A stretch of DNA of 64,000 nt from Microbacterium elymi (GCF_021582895.2 NZ_CP091139.2:1984001-2048000); one strand, 5' to 3'. Positions 1 through 12,596 are shown, counted from the first letter of the stretch. Program-made: numbers and translations. The notes: generated by a model from the letters alone, not told the origin.

Positions 1-225
1 CGACTGCCCCATATCGCGCGCCGATCGCTCGGCCAGGATGCCGGCGCCGATCACGCGGACCTTCTCGACGGCGCGGGTGAGGGTCGCGGCGTCCCGCAGG
101 AGCCGCACGAGGTCATCGCCATCGATGTGGCGCAGCGCGCGGGGCAGATCCGGCGTGGCCGCACCGAGCTCAGGGCGGGAAGCGAGGGCGTCTGCCGCCT
201 CCCGAAGCTCGGATGAAAATGACAT
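1..225 (-). CDS. DUF222-type HNH endonuclease family protein, N-terminal part (cut by window edge)
   Basis: Reading leftward from an ATG at 225, 75 codons stay open to the window edge, so the 3' part is missing. The helical sequence (start MSFSSELREAADAL, then LVRLLRDAATLTRAVEK and ILAERSARDMG) resembles the N-terminal DUF222 region of actinobacterial DUF222-HNH (13E12-type) proteins, which usually end in an HNH nuclease domain. That domain lies outside the window and cannot be checked. These proteins are multicopy in Actinobacteria and have no settled function. A second, different family member lies at 39896-41255. The assignment is by recognition of the N-terminus only. Confidence 0.6.
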   Translation of the reverse strand, partial: MSFSSELREAADALASRPELGAATPDLPRALRHIDGDDLVRLLRDAATLTRAVEKVRVIGAGILAERSARDMGQS

Positions 226-268
226 ACTTCATCCTGACACTGGCTCCCGACATCCGAAGTAAAATCGC

Positions 269-318
269 CCAATCTGTGGACAGCCGACGGATTGTCCAAT
301 CTGTGGAGAACCGACGGA
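269..318. repeat. Tandem pair of 23-bp direct repeats in a divergent promoter region
   Basis: CCAATCTGTGGACAGCCGACGGA at 269-291 is followed by a near-identical copy at 296-318 (two mismatches, GAGA for ACAG region), period 27 bp. It lies between the leftward DUF222 gene and the rightward membrane gene. Tandem sites at this spacing could bind a regulator on successive helical turns. No function is known to me. Confidence 0.6.
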
Positions 319-403
319 ACGAGCGCCCCTCGCCCCGCTGCCGCCCCTGGCCGGCGAGAGGGCGCCACAGCTAGGGTGAGGCGCAGACATCGGAAGGGGC
401 ATC

Positions 404-962
404 ATGCTCGACTTCGGCCATCCGCGCGACCTCGTCATGATCGGCGCCATCTTCGGCGTCGCGGCTTTCATGTGGGCCGGGTGGGCGCAGGAGAGTCCGC
501 CTGCCCAGACGGGATGGCGCGTCGTGCTGGGCGCGCTCTCGCTGCTCGGCGTCGCCCTGGCGGCCCTCAGCATCCCGCTCGCGATCAAGAACTGGGGCGC
601 CGGGACGGCGATCGACCCGCACACCCGTGCGTTCGTCATCTACATCATCGTGTTCTGGGCCGAGTTCGTCATCGCCGGCGTGCTCGCGTTCGTCGTCATC
701 CGGGCGGGTCGGTCGGATCTGGTCGCCCCGCTGATCCTGGCGATCGTCGGCATCCACTTCTTCGCGCTCGCCGTCGTGTTCGGCCAGCCCGTCGCTGCAC
801 CTGGCCGGCGGACTGCTGACCGCCCTCGCGATCGTGGCCGCATTCCTGCCGCGCGATTTCGCCGCCCCGAGCTTCTGGTGCGGGCTGATCGGCGCGCCCA
901 TATTCCTCGCGATCGGCGCGTGGTGCCTGGTCGCCGGGCGCAGCGCCCTGACGGCGGCATAG
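404..962 (+). CDS. Small multi-spanning membrane protein, unknown function
   Basis: About 185 aa after correcting one frameshift. Hydrophobic stretches near residues 9-27, 44-62, 75-98, 105-125 and in the last third suggest five or six membrane helices, with no catalytic motif I recognise. GGAAGGGG just upstream of the ATG at 404 is a good ribosome binding site, and TAGGGT at 374-379 a possible -10 box. The frame breaks near 785 at CAGCCCG; removing one C restores the reading frame to the TAG at 960-962. The next gene starts 2 bp later, so the two are probably co-transcribed. Confidence 0.6.
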
Positions 963-963
963 G

Positions 964-1902
964 ATGTCGCGCTCTCGCGACCCCCTCAGCTGGACGCTGG
1001 TCGCGCTCGGCGGCGTCGGGGTGCTGGTGGTGGTCTGGGTGTGCGTCACGCAGTGGGGCGGCGTCGTGCACGGACACCCCGCCTACGCCGTGCTGCTGGC
1101 CGTCACGGTTGTGGCGTCGGTCCTGACCGGGGTGGTCGGTCTTCGCGGCCGGCGCCCTGGGACCGCGCGTCTCACCCTGCGCATCGTCGCGATCGTGCTG
1201 GGCGTCGGCTGGCTCGCCCTCACGGTGTGGATGCGCCCGCACACGGCCGCCGAACCGGCCTTGGAGGCCATGCGGTCGGATGCCGCGGTCACCGTCGCCG
1301 AGTCGGCCACCGAGATCGTGATGACCCCGACCGGCGAGGTCGACGACGTCGGCGTGCTCTTCCAGCCCGGCGCCTTCGTCGATGCGCGGGCGTACGCCGC
1401 CGTACTGCGTCCGCTGGCCGAGGCCGGGCACACGGTCGTCATCCCGAAGCAGCCGCTGGGCATCGCGTTCCTCGCCATCGGCGCGCTCGACGCCACGCGT
1501 CCGCGCTTCGCCGAGGTCACGGGCTGGGTCGTGGCCGGCCACTCTCTCGGCGGCACGGTGGCGGCCATCGAGGCGGATGAGGCGGATGCCGCGGCGACGC
1601 ACCCCGCGGTCGGGCTCATGTTCTTCGCGTCCTACCCGGCGAACGACATCAGCGGGTCGCTGACCGTGCCGGTGCTGTCGATCTCGGGCTCGAAGGACGG
1701 CCTGTCCACTCCGGAGAAGGTCGACGCGTCGCGGGCGAACCTGCCCGCCGGCGCCGAGTTCGTGCAGATCGACGGCGCGTCGCACGCGCAGTTCGGCTCC
1801 TACGGCCCGCAGGCCGGCGACGGAACGCCGACGATCAGCGCGGACGATGCCCGTGCGCAGATCTCCGCGGCCGCCGTGCGCTTCGTCGACGACCTGCCCT
1901 GA
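964..1902 (+). CDS. Membrane-anchored alpha/beta hydrolase
   Basis: 312 aa. Three N-terminal hydrophobic helices (about residues 10-30, 40-60, 68-85) are followed by an extracytoplasmic alpha/beta-hydrolase domain. The nucleophile elbow GHSLGG lies near residue 188; the SGSKDG segment near 240 could supply the acid and the GASHAQFG segment near 270 the catalytic His. This arrangement matches actinobacterial alpha/beta hydrolases and dienelactone-hydrolase relatives; the substrate cannot be told. It starts 2 bp after the preceding membrane-protein gene, and both probably share one transcript. Confidence 0.72.
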   Translation: MSRSRDPLSWTLVALGGVGVLVVVWVCVTQWGGVVHGHPAYAVLLAVTVVASVLTGVVGLRGRRPGTARLTLRIVAIVLGVGWLALTVWMRPHTAAEPALEAMRSDAAVTVAESATEIVMTPTGEVDDVGVLFQPGAFVDARAYAAVLRPLAEAGHTVVIPKQPLGIAFLAIGALDATRPRFAEVTGWVVAGHSLGGTVAAIEADEADAAATHPAVGLMFFASYPANDISGSLTVPVLSISGSKDGLSTPEKVDASRANLPAGAEFVQIDGASHAQFGSYGPQAGDGTPTISADDARAQISAAAVRFVDDLP

Positions 1903-1918
1903 GCGCGAGCAGCCGCGG

Positions 1919-2311
1919 TCAGTCGCGCGCGACGGTCAGCGAGGTCACGCGAGCGATGGCGTCGAAATCGACGTCGTGGTGCAGGATCGATTCGTCGTTG
2001 CGCAGGGCGATGGCGGCGATGAGGCAGTCGACGAGTCTGCGGACCGTCACCCCCTCGCGACGTCCCGTGCGATAGATGCGCGCGGCGTCGACCCAATCCG
2101 TCGGCTGGGTCGGCAGCAGGGTCGCGCGCGCGAGCAGTCGCTCCAACTGGCGTGTGTGGGTGTCCGAGCGCGCGCCGGCGAGCAGTTCCATCATCACCGG
2201 CTCACAGGTCTTCAGCGGAGCCTGTTCGCGGATCAGCCGTTCGACGGCAGCATCCGCGGGCGAACCTGTCGCGCGCAGATACTCGATCCAGGCGGACGAG
2301 TCGACCAGCAC
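1919..2311 (-). CDS. vapC: PIN-domain toxin of a VapBC module
   Basis: 130 aa from a GTG at 2311. PIN-domain ribonuclease with the expected acidic residues: Asp in VLVDSSAWIE, Glu in PVMMELLAG, Asp in LVDCLIAAIA and the HHDVDFD tail. VapC toxins cleave RNA (often initiator tRNA or rRNA) with Mg2+ and are blocked by their VapB partner. The start follows the vapB stop with 1 bp between, indicating translational coupling. An in-frame upstream extension would run through vapB and is rejected. Confidence 0.85.
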   Translation of the reverse strand: MLVDSSAWIEYLRATGSPADAAVERLIREQAPLKTCEPVMMELLAGARSDTHTRQLERLLARATLLPTQPTDWVDAARIYRTGRREGVTVRRLVDCLIAAIALRNDESILHHDVDFDAIARVTSLTVARD

Positions 2312-2312
2312 C

Positions 2313-2516
2313 TCAGGATGCCCGGCTCTCGCGGAGCGCGTCGAGATCGCCTTCCCACCCCGACCCCCGCAAGGCCAGCGCCTTGTCGACGTCCAGCGGA
2401 TCGGCGGCGAGGGCGCGCAGCGCATAGTTGACGGCATCCCGCTTGGACGAGAACGCGAACCGACGCATCACGGACTCCACGGCAGAGTCGTCCAGGTCGA
2501 TGTTGGTGCGTGTCAT
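2313..2516 (-). CDS. vapB: VapB-type antitoxin (ribbon-helix-helix)
   Basis: 67 aa beginning MTRTNIDLDD, the typical start of VapB antitoxins whose N-terminal strand pairs in a ribbon-helix-helix DNA-binding fold (residues 1-40). The C-terminal tail (about 45-67, GSGWEGDLDALRES) would thread into the VapC active site. It lies directly upstream of vapC on the same strand, the canonical antitoxin-toxin order, and is presumably autoregulated, although I see no clear operator just upstream. Confidence 0.82.
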   Translation of the reverse strand: MTRTNIDLDDSAVESVMRRFAFSSKRDAVNYALRALAADPLDVDKALALRGSGWEGDLDALRESRAS

Positions 2517-2539
2517 ACACCAACGATACACCTCGCCGT

Positions 2540-5229
<2,690 letters not shown>

Positions 5230-5244
5230 TTCTGCAGCGAAGGG

Positions 5245-5294
5245 TTGACGGGCACCGGGAGCGGGTATAACGTACAACCAAATGGTTGCACGAA
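5245..5294 (+). promoter_or_regulatory. Leaderless promoter and operator of the arsR-type gene
   Basis: TTGACG (5245-5250) and TAACGT (5268-5273) are separated by 17 bp, which puts transcription start on or next to the ATG at 5282, so the mRNA should be leaderless. The start codon sits inside CAACCA-AA-TGGTTG (5275-5288), a perfect 6-bp-arm dyad, a plausible autoregulatory ArsR operator. Confidence 0.6.
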
Positions 5295-5627
5295 CTGGAC
5301 TCAGCGACGACGAGGTGGACCGGATCTTCCGGGCCCTCGCCGACGCGACGCGGCGCGACATCCTGCGCCGCACGATCGCCGCCGAGCAGTCGGTGTCGAC
5401 GCTTGCCGCCGACTACGACATGTCGTTCGCGGCGGTGCAGAAGCACGTCGCCGTGCTCGAAGCCGCCCGCCTGATCGTCAAGCGGGCCGAGGGAAGGGAG
5501 CGTCTCGTGCGCACCGATCCCGAGATGATCGCCCGGGCGCAGGCTTGCCCTCGAGCGCTACCAGGACCTGTGGCGGCACCGTATCGATCGCATCGACGCG
5601 CTGCTGGCCGAGGATCCCGAGGAATGA
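5282..5627 (+). CDS. ArsR-family winged-helix repressor
   Basis: 114 aa after correction. The winged helix has FRALADATRRDILRR (about residues 15-30) and the recognition region FAAVQKHVAVLEAARLIVKR (about 55-75), as in ArsR regulators that pair with SRPBCC (AHSA1) genes. No metal-binding Cys pair is visible, so it is unlikely to be a metal sensor. The frame breaks at 5551 (GCTTGC); deleting one T gives an in-frame tail ending LLAEDPEE. The following SRPBCC gene starts 31 bp later and is probably its co-transcribed target. Confidence 0.82.
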
Positions 5628-5658
5628 CCGCACAGCATCCGTCACACAAGGAGAGATC

Positions 5659-6638
5659 ATGCCCGTCATCGACATCACCAGCGATCCCGAGAAGCTGACG
5701 ATGAACATCGTCGCCGATTTCGCCGCCCCGCCCGAGCGCGTGTGGAGCGTCTTCACCGATCCCCGCCAGCTCGAACGGTTCTGGGGTCCCCCGGGTGGCC
5801 CGCCACCTTCACCGGGTTCGAGTTCGCGCCCGGCGGCCTCGCGCAGTACCGGATGACCGGTCCCCGCGGTGAGACCTCCCGCGGTCGCTGGGAGTTCCTC
5901 ACCATCGACGCGCCCCGCTCGTTCGAGGTGCTGGACGGCTTCGCCGACGAGAACGGCGAGCTGGACGACGCGATGCCGGCGATGCGGATGGTGTTCGCGT
6001 TCGAGCCGACCTCGACCGGCACGCGCCTGAACGGGGCGACGTACTTCCACTCGGTCGACGACCTCGAGAAGGCCGTCGGCATGGGCATGGTCGAGGGCAC
6101 CCGGATGGCCATGGACCAGCTGGACGCCGTGCTGCAGGACCTGCGCGACTACGCCGCCGGCAAGGGCACCCGGCTCGAGGTGCTGGACGACCAGCACGTG
6201 CGCATCACCCGGCTGATCGAGGGCCCGCGCGAGCTCGTCTGGCGTGCGCACCACGACCCCGAGCTGCTGAAGCAGTGGCTGCTCGGTCCGGACGGATGGC
6301 GGATGACGGTGTGCGAGGTGGACTCCGCCCCGGGCGGCACCTACCGGTACGCGTGGGAGCCCGAAACCGGCACCGAGGGTGAGGCGTTCGGCTTCGACGG
6401 CGAGACGCTCGTCTCGGACGCGCCGCGCCGCGCGGTGACCACCGAGCACATGACCGGCACCGACTACCCGGCCACCGTCAACGACCTGCAGCTCTACGAG
6501 GAGGACGGTGCGACGCTCCTGACCCTGCTCATCGAGTACCCGGATGCCGCGACCCGCGACATCGTCCTGGCCACGGGCATGGTCGACGGCATGGAGACCA
6601 GCTACCGGCGCCTCGAGCGCGAACTGCTGCCGGCGTGA
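5659..6638 (+). CDS. Protein with two fused SRPBCC (AHSA1-type) domains
   Basis: 326 aa. Two START/Bet v1-like AHSA1 domains in tandem: residues about 12-165 (VADFAAPPERVWSVFTDP to LQDLRDYAAG) and about 175-320 (ITRLIEGPRELVWRAHHDP to LERELLPA). Each begins with the same strand-helix signature, so this is a duplication and fusion of a normally 150-aa unit. Such proteins bind small hydrophobic ligands. An AAGGAGAG ribosome site precedes the ATG. One C is missing near 5796 (WGPPGW region). It lies downstream of the ArsR regulator. Confidence 0.8.
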
Positions 6639-6663
6639 CCCGGCACGACCGAGAGGAATCCGC

Positions 6664-7540
6664 ATGACCGACGACAACGCGGCGCGCCCCGTGACCACCC
6701 AGCTGGTCGGCGAGGGCGACGATGCCATCACCTACGACATCCTCGGCGACCTCGCCACGGCGACTCCGGAACGCCCCGTGCTGTTCCTCTTCGGCGCTCC
6801 GATGGACGCCACAGGATTCGGCCTGCTGGCCGGTCACTTCACCGACCGTCCGGTGGTGACCTACGACCCGCGCGGCACGGGGCGCAATCCGCTCGGCACC
6901 GCCGACATCACCGTCGACCGGCACGCCGACGACCTGCACCGGGTCATCTCGGCGCTCGGCGTCGGCGCCGTGGACGCCTTCGGCACCAGCGGCGGGGGCG
7001 TGAACCTGCTCGCCCTCGTCGCCGCGCACCCGGAGGACGTGCGCTACGCGGTGGCCCACGAGCCGGCCACCGCCGCGCTTGCCGGACGAGCGCGCGGTGC
7101 ACGCCGTGGTCGACGACCTGAAGCGCACGTACGCCGAGCGCGGCGACGGCCCGGCCATGGCGAAGTTCATCCAATTCGTGATGCTGGACGGAACCGTTCC
7201 GGACGACTACCTCCAGCGGCCTGAACCGGACCCCGCCATGTTCGGCATGTCGGCGGTCGATGACCGCACCCGCACGAACCCGCTGTTCCGCAACATGCCG
7301 GACATCCTCGATCACCGTCCCGACCTCGACGCCCTGCGGGCCCTCGGCGACCGGCTGGTCATCGCGGTGGGCGTCGAGTCGGGCCAGACGATGCCGGCAC
7401 GCGCCGGACGTGCCGTCGCCGCCGCCGTCGGGATCGGCGTGATGGACGTGCCCAGCCACCATGCGGGCTTCACCGATCAGCCGGGCATGCCCGGCGACCC
7501 GGCGGGGTTCGCCGCCCGGCTCCGCGAGGTGCTCGGCTGA
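6664..7540 (+). CDS. Alpha/beta hydrolase
   Basis: 291 aa. Alpha/beta-hydrolase fold: the oxyanion region PVLFLFGAPMDATGFG near residue 40, the nucleophile elbow in FGTSGGGVNLLA (Ser about 107; GTSGGG instead of the usual GxSxG plus G) and a late His in VPSHHAGF (about 267). It lies 25 bp after the double-SRPBCC gene with a GAGAGGAA ribosome site, forming an ArsR/SRPBCC/hydrolase operon. The frame breaks at 7079 (GCTTGC); one T removed restores AALPDERAVH. Confidence 0.75.
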
Positions 7541-7543
7541 TCG

Positions 7544-8746
7544 TCAGTCGCGGGCGTCGGCGGCGGATGCCTCATCCGCGTCGGCGTCCGCGATCACCGG
7601 GATGGGCCGGGTCTCATCCCCGCGCGAGCGGTGGTCCGCGGCATCCTCCGTCGCAGCGCCGCCCACCGGCGCCCGGTGCGTGCGCGGAAGCTGCTCGCCG
7701 TCCCGCTGGATCGTCTGGATGCGGGTGCGCGGCAGGCCCTCGGGGTTCTCGTGCTCGGCCACCAGCAGCATCTCTTCGCGCACCGTCCGCGTCAGATCGA
7801 ACATCTTGAACGCATCATCGGCGCTGACCAGCGCCCGCACCTGGACATACCCGCCGACCGTGTCGGTCACGCGCAGCGACGAGGCCGCTCCGTCCCACAG
7901 CCCGCTCTCATCGAGCACGCGGTCCAGCTGCGCGCGCATGCGCGGGATGTCGACGCCCCAATCGAGGTCGAAGAAGACCGTGCCCAGCACGGCGGTCGAC
8001 TCGCGCGTCCAGTTCTCGTACGGCTGCTGGGTGAAGTAGGTGGAGGGCAGGACGAGCCGGCGCTCGTCCCAGATCCGCACCACGACATAGGTGAGGGTGA
8101 TCTCTTCGATGTAGCCCCACTCGCCGTTGACCACGACGACATCCTCCAGCCGCACCGCCCCGCTGAAGGCCAGCTGCATGCCGGCGAACAGGTTTCCCAG
8201 CGTGGACTGGGCGGCAAGGCCGGCCACCACCGACAGGAATCCGGCCGACGCCAGCAGGGTCGTTCCGAGTGCGGCGATCTGCGGGATCGTCAGCAGCGCG
8301 GCGCCGACGCCGATGACCACCGTGGCCGCGCCGATCAGGCGACGCACCACCACCACCTGGGTGCGGGCGCGCCGCGCCTGCCATCCGTCCGAGCCGTCGG
8401 TGGCGTAGTGCGACAGGCCGATGTCGGCCGCGAACATGAGCACCGACCCGATCGCCCACACCGCCGACAGCACGAGGAGCACGACGAACACGTGCCGCAT
8501 CAGCACGGCGCCGGGGTCGGTCAGGGGCAGGGTCGCCGCCAGGGCGATCCAGGCCAGGATCACCGAGAGGACCACCAGGAACGGCACACGGGTGCGGCGG
8601 CGGAGAAGATCGAGCCACGGCCGGCGCCGGGCGAGAGCGCCGAGCACGCGACCGAGAACATAGGCCGCGGCGATCACGATCACCGCGGCGATCACCAGCA
8701 GGATCAGGGCGTTCAGGGCAGGGGCGAGGTTCCAGAACGAGACCAT
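7544..8746 (-). CDS. MscS-family mechanosensitive channel
   Basis: 400 aa. Hydrophobic helices at about 7-30, 52-72, 80-108 and 135-160 precede the pore-lining TM3-like segment and MscS beta domain (LAAQSTLGNLFAGMQLAF, about 178-195; VNGEWGYIEEITLTYVVVRIWDERRLVLPS follows in the same domain). It would release solutes on hypo-osmotic shock. The last 80 residues are an acidic, disordered cytoplasmic tail (ADADADEASAADARD) not needed for the core fold. Its stop is 3 bp from the convergent hydrolase stop, without an obvious terminator. Confidence 0.85.
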   Translation of the reverse strand: MVSFWNLAPALNALILLVIAAVIVIAAAYVLGRVLGALARRRPWLDLLRRRTRVPFLVVLSVILAWIALAATLPLTDPGAVLMRHVFVVLLVLSAVWAIGSVLMFAADIGLSHYATDGSDGWQARRARTQVVVVRRLIGAATVVIGVGAALLTIPQIAALGTTLLASAGFLSVVAGLAAQSTLGNLFAGMQLAFSGAVRLEDVVVVNGEWGYIEEITLTYVVVRIWDERRLVLPSTYFTQQPYENWTRESTAVLGTVFFDLDWGVDIPRMRAQLDRVLDESGLWDGAASSLRVTDTVGGYVQVRALVSADDAFKMFDLTRTVREEMLLVAEHENPEGLPRTRIQTIQRDGEQLPRTHRAPVGGAATEDAADHRSRGDETRPIPVIADADADEASAADARD

Positions 8747-8831
8747 GGACCCCCACCCTAGGCGCGGTGCCGGGCCGGTTCAAACGTGCGCGCTCCGCAG
8801 CGGGCGGAGCGGATGCCGCGGCCGGCCGCGG

Positions 8832-10909
8832 TCAGCGGTCCGGGGTGTGCGGCTTCACCGGCGGCGGCAGGGTCTGCGGCGCGAACGGCCGCCCGGCGCG
8901 ATCCTGACCGGGGACCGGCCGCGACCGCCGGCCGTAGATGAGCTCGGACGAATCCAGCAGCCAGGGCACGAGCGTGATCGTCACGCCGTGCACCAGCATC
9001 AGCTGCTGTGCCATCCGCCGCGCGCGGCGGTTGTGCAGGATCGACTCCCACCAGTGCCCGACGATGTACTGCGGCAGGTAGACGGTGACGACGGCCGACC
9101 CGTGCTCGGCGCGATACTGCTTGATGAACTCGATGACGGGCCCGGCGTAGCTGCGAAACGGCGACTCGATGGTGATCAGCGGCACCGGCATCCCGTGCTC
9201 CTGCCAGTCCTTCTGCAGCGCGCGCGACTCGGCCTCGGTGACGCCGACGTGCACCGCGATCGTCTTGTCGTGCCGGGCGGCCAGGGCGTAGTCCACGGCC
9301 TTGACGACCGGCTTCTGCAGCCGGTTCACCAGGATGACCGCGACATCCCCCGCCGCCCCGAAGTGCACGGTGTCATCCATCCGGATCTCGTGCTCGACAT
9401 CCCGGTAATACCGGTAGACCCCCATCATCAGCACGGACAGGATGGGGATCGCCAGGAACACCAGCCACGCGCCATGCGTGAACTTCGTGATCGTCACGAT
9501 GATCAGCACCGCCACGGTCATGGTCGCGCCCACGCTGTTGATGGCCAGGCCCTTGCGATAGCTGCGCGCTTGCCGATGGGCGGACTCCTGCGCGCGGGCG
9601 TCGGCGGGCAGCGCCTGGATCCGGCGCAGGCCGCGGATCCAATGTCGGATCATCCCGATCTGGCCCAGCGAGAACGACACGAACACGCCGATGATGTACA
9701 GCTGGATCAGATTGCTCAGGTTCGCCCGGTACACCACCAGCACCGCGATCGCGGCGATGCCGAGCACGATCATGCCGTTCGAGTAGACCAGGCGGTCGCC
9801 ACGGGTGTTCAGCGCCTTCGGCGCATAGCCGTCGCGGGCCAGCACCGCACCCAGCAGCGGGAACCCGTTGAAGGCGGTGTTGGCCGCCAGCAGCAGCACG
9901 CACGCGGTCGCTGCCTGCACGATGAAGAACGGCACCGAGTTCATTCCGAACGTCGCCGCCGACAGCTTGCGCCATCAGGCTCGGCTTGCGGCAGGTTCTT
10001 GCAGTCGAAGCCGACCAGGTCGCACGGGTTCTCGGAGTACTGCACCCCCGAGATCAGCGCCAGCGTGACCAGTCCGGCGAACATGAGGCCGGCGATCGTG
10101 CCCATCAGCGCCAGGGTCGCGCGGGCGTTGCGGATCTTGGGCTTGCGGAACGCCTGCACGCCGTTCGAGACCGCCTCCACCCCGGTCAGCGCCGAACAGC
10201 CGCTGGAGAAGGCCCGCAGCACCAGCAGGATCACCGCGGCCTGCGAGATGCTCTGCGCGTGCAGCCCGTACTGGGCGCTGGAGGCGACCGGCGCCGCGCC
10301 GATGAAGGTGCGCGCCATGCCCACCACCACCATGACGCCGACCGACGCGATGAACACGTAGGTGGGGATCGCGAAGGCGCGCGACGCCTCGCGCACGCCG
10401 CGCAGGTTCACGACGATGATCAGGATGACGCATCCCACCGCCAGCTCGACCCGCCACGGGTTCAGTCCCGGCAGCGCCGAGATGATGTTGTCGACCCCGG
10501 ATGCCGTCGACACGGCCACGGTGAGGATGTAGTCCACCAGCAGAGCGGATGCCACGACTACGCCGGGCACTTCGCCGAGATTCGTCCGCGCCACCTCGTA
10601 GTCGCCGCCGCCGGACGGGTACGCCCGGATCAGCTGCCGGTACGAGAGGACGACCACGGCAAGCAGCACGACCGCCGCGGCGACCCAGGGCGCGAAGGCC
10701 AGGAACGCCAATCCGCCGGTCAGCAGGATCATCAGCAGCTCCTGCGGGGCGTAGGCCACGCTCGACAGCGCATCGGACGCGAAGATCGGCAGCGCCATCC
10801 GCTTGGGCAGGAGGTGCTCGTCCGCTTTCTGCGACGCGAGCGGGTCGCCGAGGAGGATGCGCTTCGCGATCGGCGACTCCGGCGCCGGATCACGATCTTC
10901 TGTTGTCAC
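8832..10909 (-). CDS. KimA-like APC-superfamily potassium/amino acid transporter
   Basis: 691 aa after correction. N-terminal cytoplasmic lead, then 12 helices of the APC fold (FASDALSSVAYAPQELL near residue 45 is the discontinuous TM1), and a C-terminal cytoplasmic domain of about 190 aa (IAVHVGVTEAESRAL). This layout fits the KimA/YdaO group of K+ importers; an amino acid permease is the alternative. Two A insertions at GCAAGC (9966 and 9985) split the gene; removing both gives LPQPSLMAQLSAATFGMNS. Start GTG 10909 is supported by a leaderless promoter. No c-di-AMP riboswitch is visible upstream. Confidence 0.78.
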
Positions 10910-10946
10910 GGCGCGTGACACTACGCCTATCGGGGGGCGGTTGCAA
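10907..10946 (-). promoter_or_regulatory. Leaderless promoter of the KimA-like gene
   Basis: On the minus strand TTGCAA (10946-10941), a 17-bp spacer and TAGTGT (10923-10918) are followed after 8 nt by the GTG start at 10909. No Shine-Dalgarno is present, so translation probably starts at the 5' end of the transcript. Confidence 0.6.
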
Positions 10947-11034
10947 CGCGACGCGGCCGTGCGCGGCATCCCGTGATCAAGAGGTGATCTGGCGGCGGCG
11001 GCGGCGCCGCCGCGAGGGCGGGTCGGACGGCGTC

Positions 11035-11080
11035 GCGGGCGCGGGTCAGACGACGGCGCGGGCGCGGGTCAGACGACGGC
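11035..11080. repeat. Exact 23-bp tandem duplication spanning a stop codon
   Basis: The 23 bp at 11035-11057 are repeated exactly at 11058-11080; each copy holds the TCA that reads as TGA on the minus strand. The right copy provides the DUF3237 stop; the left copy lies just beyond it. A recent slippage-type duplication. Confidence 0.8.
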
Positions 11081-11538
11081 GAACACGGCGATCTCGACGG
11101 CATCGGGGTGCCGCACGCCGGTGCCCACGAAGATCGTGCGATTCACCCAGTCCCAGGCGCCGCGCGGGGCGCGCAACCGGGAACGCAGCGGAAGTAGATC
11201 CGGTCCGGATCCACCGTCTCGCCCCGCATCAGCCGGTCGATATCCTCCGGCGCTCCGGCCCGGATCGCGGTGTTGACCACCTCGATCACCGTGTCATCGT
11301 CGACCTGGATCGGATATCGCGCCTGCAGATCGGTCACGCCGTCCGGCCGCAGGACCTGGAAGTCGGCGCCGCCGCCGAGCACGCGACCGGAGAGCTCGCC
11401 GGTCGCGGTGCCGGAGCGGATCGGCACGATACGGCGCCACCCGTCCGGTCCGGAGCCCAGGTCGATCGGCTCGTCCACCTCCACCCGGATGCTGGTCACG
11501 TGACGCAGGGCGGGAGCGGTGGGGGATGCATCGGTCAT
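11069..11538 (-). CDS. DUF3237 family protein
   Basis: 156 aa after correction. DUF3237 proteins are small beta-barrels of unknown biochemical role. Supporting segments are GSGPDGWRRIVPIRSGTATGELSG (about 28-50), DFQVLRPDGVTDLQARY, DPDRIYFRCVP and the terminal WVNRTIFVGTGVRHPDAVEI. One C is missing near 11180, after which the frame ends AVFAVV at 11069. It runs with lacI and the alpha-glucosidase on the minus strand, 10 bp past the lacI stop, so it may be the third gene of that operon. Confidence 0.68.
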
Positions 11539-11547
11539 AACGGCATG

Positions 11548-12565
11548 CTAGGCGGCTGCTGCGGGCCGGGCGGTCGTGCCGCGCACGACCAGCTCGAAGG
11601 GGAGGCTGCCCGGCTCGGGACGGGGATGCGCGCCGGGCTCGAGGAAGCGCAGGATCGCGTCGGCCGCGCGTTCGCCCTGGCGCACCGGGAACTGGTCCAC
11701 CGTGGTGAGCTGGAAGAAGTCGCCCAGTTCGTGGCCGTCCACCCCCACCACCGACAGGTCGGTGGGAACGCGGAAGCCCAGTTCGCGTGCGGCCAGCAGC
11801 GCGCCGACGGCCATCTCGTCCGAGGCCGCGAAGATCGCGGTCGGCTTCTCGCCGGGCCGGCCCAGGCAGTGCCTGGCCGCCCGGAATCCGCCGTCGATGG
11901 TGAAGTCCGCCGGCTCGAACAGCCGCGGCCTGACCTCGACCCCGGCCTGTTCCAGCGCGCGCTCGAAGCCCTGCCGGCGCTGGGTGGGGATGTGGAAGTC
12001 GAGATCGAACTCGGGGCTGGCTCCGATGTGCGCGATCTCGCGATGGCCGAGCGCGAGCAGGTGGTCGGCCGCCAGCTCGGCGACCGCGACGTCGTCCACG
12101 GTGAGCGTGGTCAGCCGCGGATCGGACCCGCCGATCGCGATCACCGGGATGCCCAGGGCGAGCAGGCGCTCGATCTCGGCATCCCCCAGTTCGATCGAGA
12201 TCGAGATCACCCCGTCCACGCGCTGTCGGCGCAAGCGTGTCGAAGACGTTGCGACGCAGCTCCTGGTCCTCGGTGAGGCTGTACAGGGTGATGTCGTAGC
12301 CGTGCCGCATCAGCTCGTCCGCCACGCCGGACAGGACCGTGCTGAAGAACCAGCGCTGCAGGAACGGCACCAGCACGCCGACGTTGCGGGTCCGCCCCGA
12401 TGCCAGGCTCGACGCGGACGCCGACACGACATAGCCGAGCGACTCGGCGGCGGCGTGCACCCGCGACTTCGAGGCGTCCGACACGTGCCCGCGGCCGCTG
12501 AGCGCGCGCGACACGGTGGCGGTGGACACGCCGGCCAGCCGCGCGACTTCGTCGATGCTCACCAT
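11548..12565 (-). CDS. LacI-family repressor of the adjacent alpha-glucosidase
   Basis: 338 aa after correction. N-terminal LacI helix-turn-helix (IDEVARLAGVSTATVSRALSG, residues 4-24) with hinge SASASSLASG (about 50-60) and a periplasmic-binding-like effector domain. The frame breaks at 12233 (GCTTGC); one T removed gives NVFDTLRRQRVDGVISI. It starts 31 bp after the alpha-glucosidase stop on the same strand. The LacI-type palindrome at 14287-14300, upstream of the glucosidase, is its likely target, so it would repress its own operon. The effector is probably maltose or a related alpha-glucoside (inferred). Confidence 0.88.
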
Positions 12566-12596
12566 GGCGCCTCCCGGCCGGCCGTCTCAGTCCGCC

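Noticed and set aside
10910..11068. c-di-AMP (ydaO-type) riboswitch upstream of the KimA-like gene
   Set aside because: The promoter leaves no leader before the GTG, so no upstream RNA domain can exist on this transcript.
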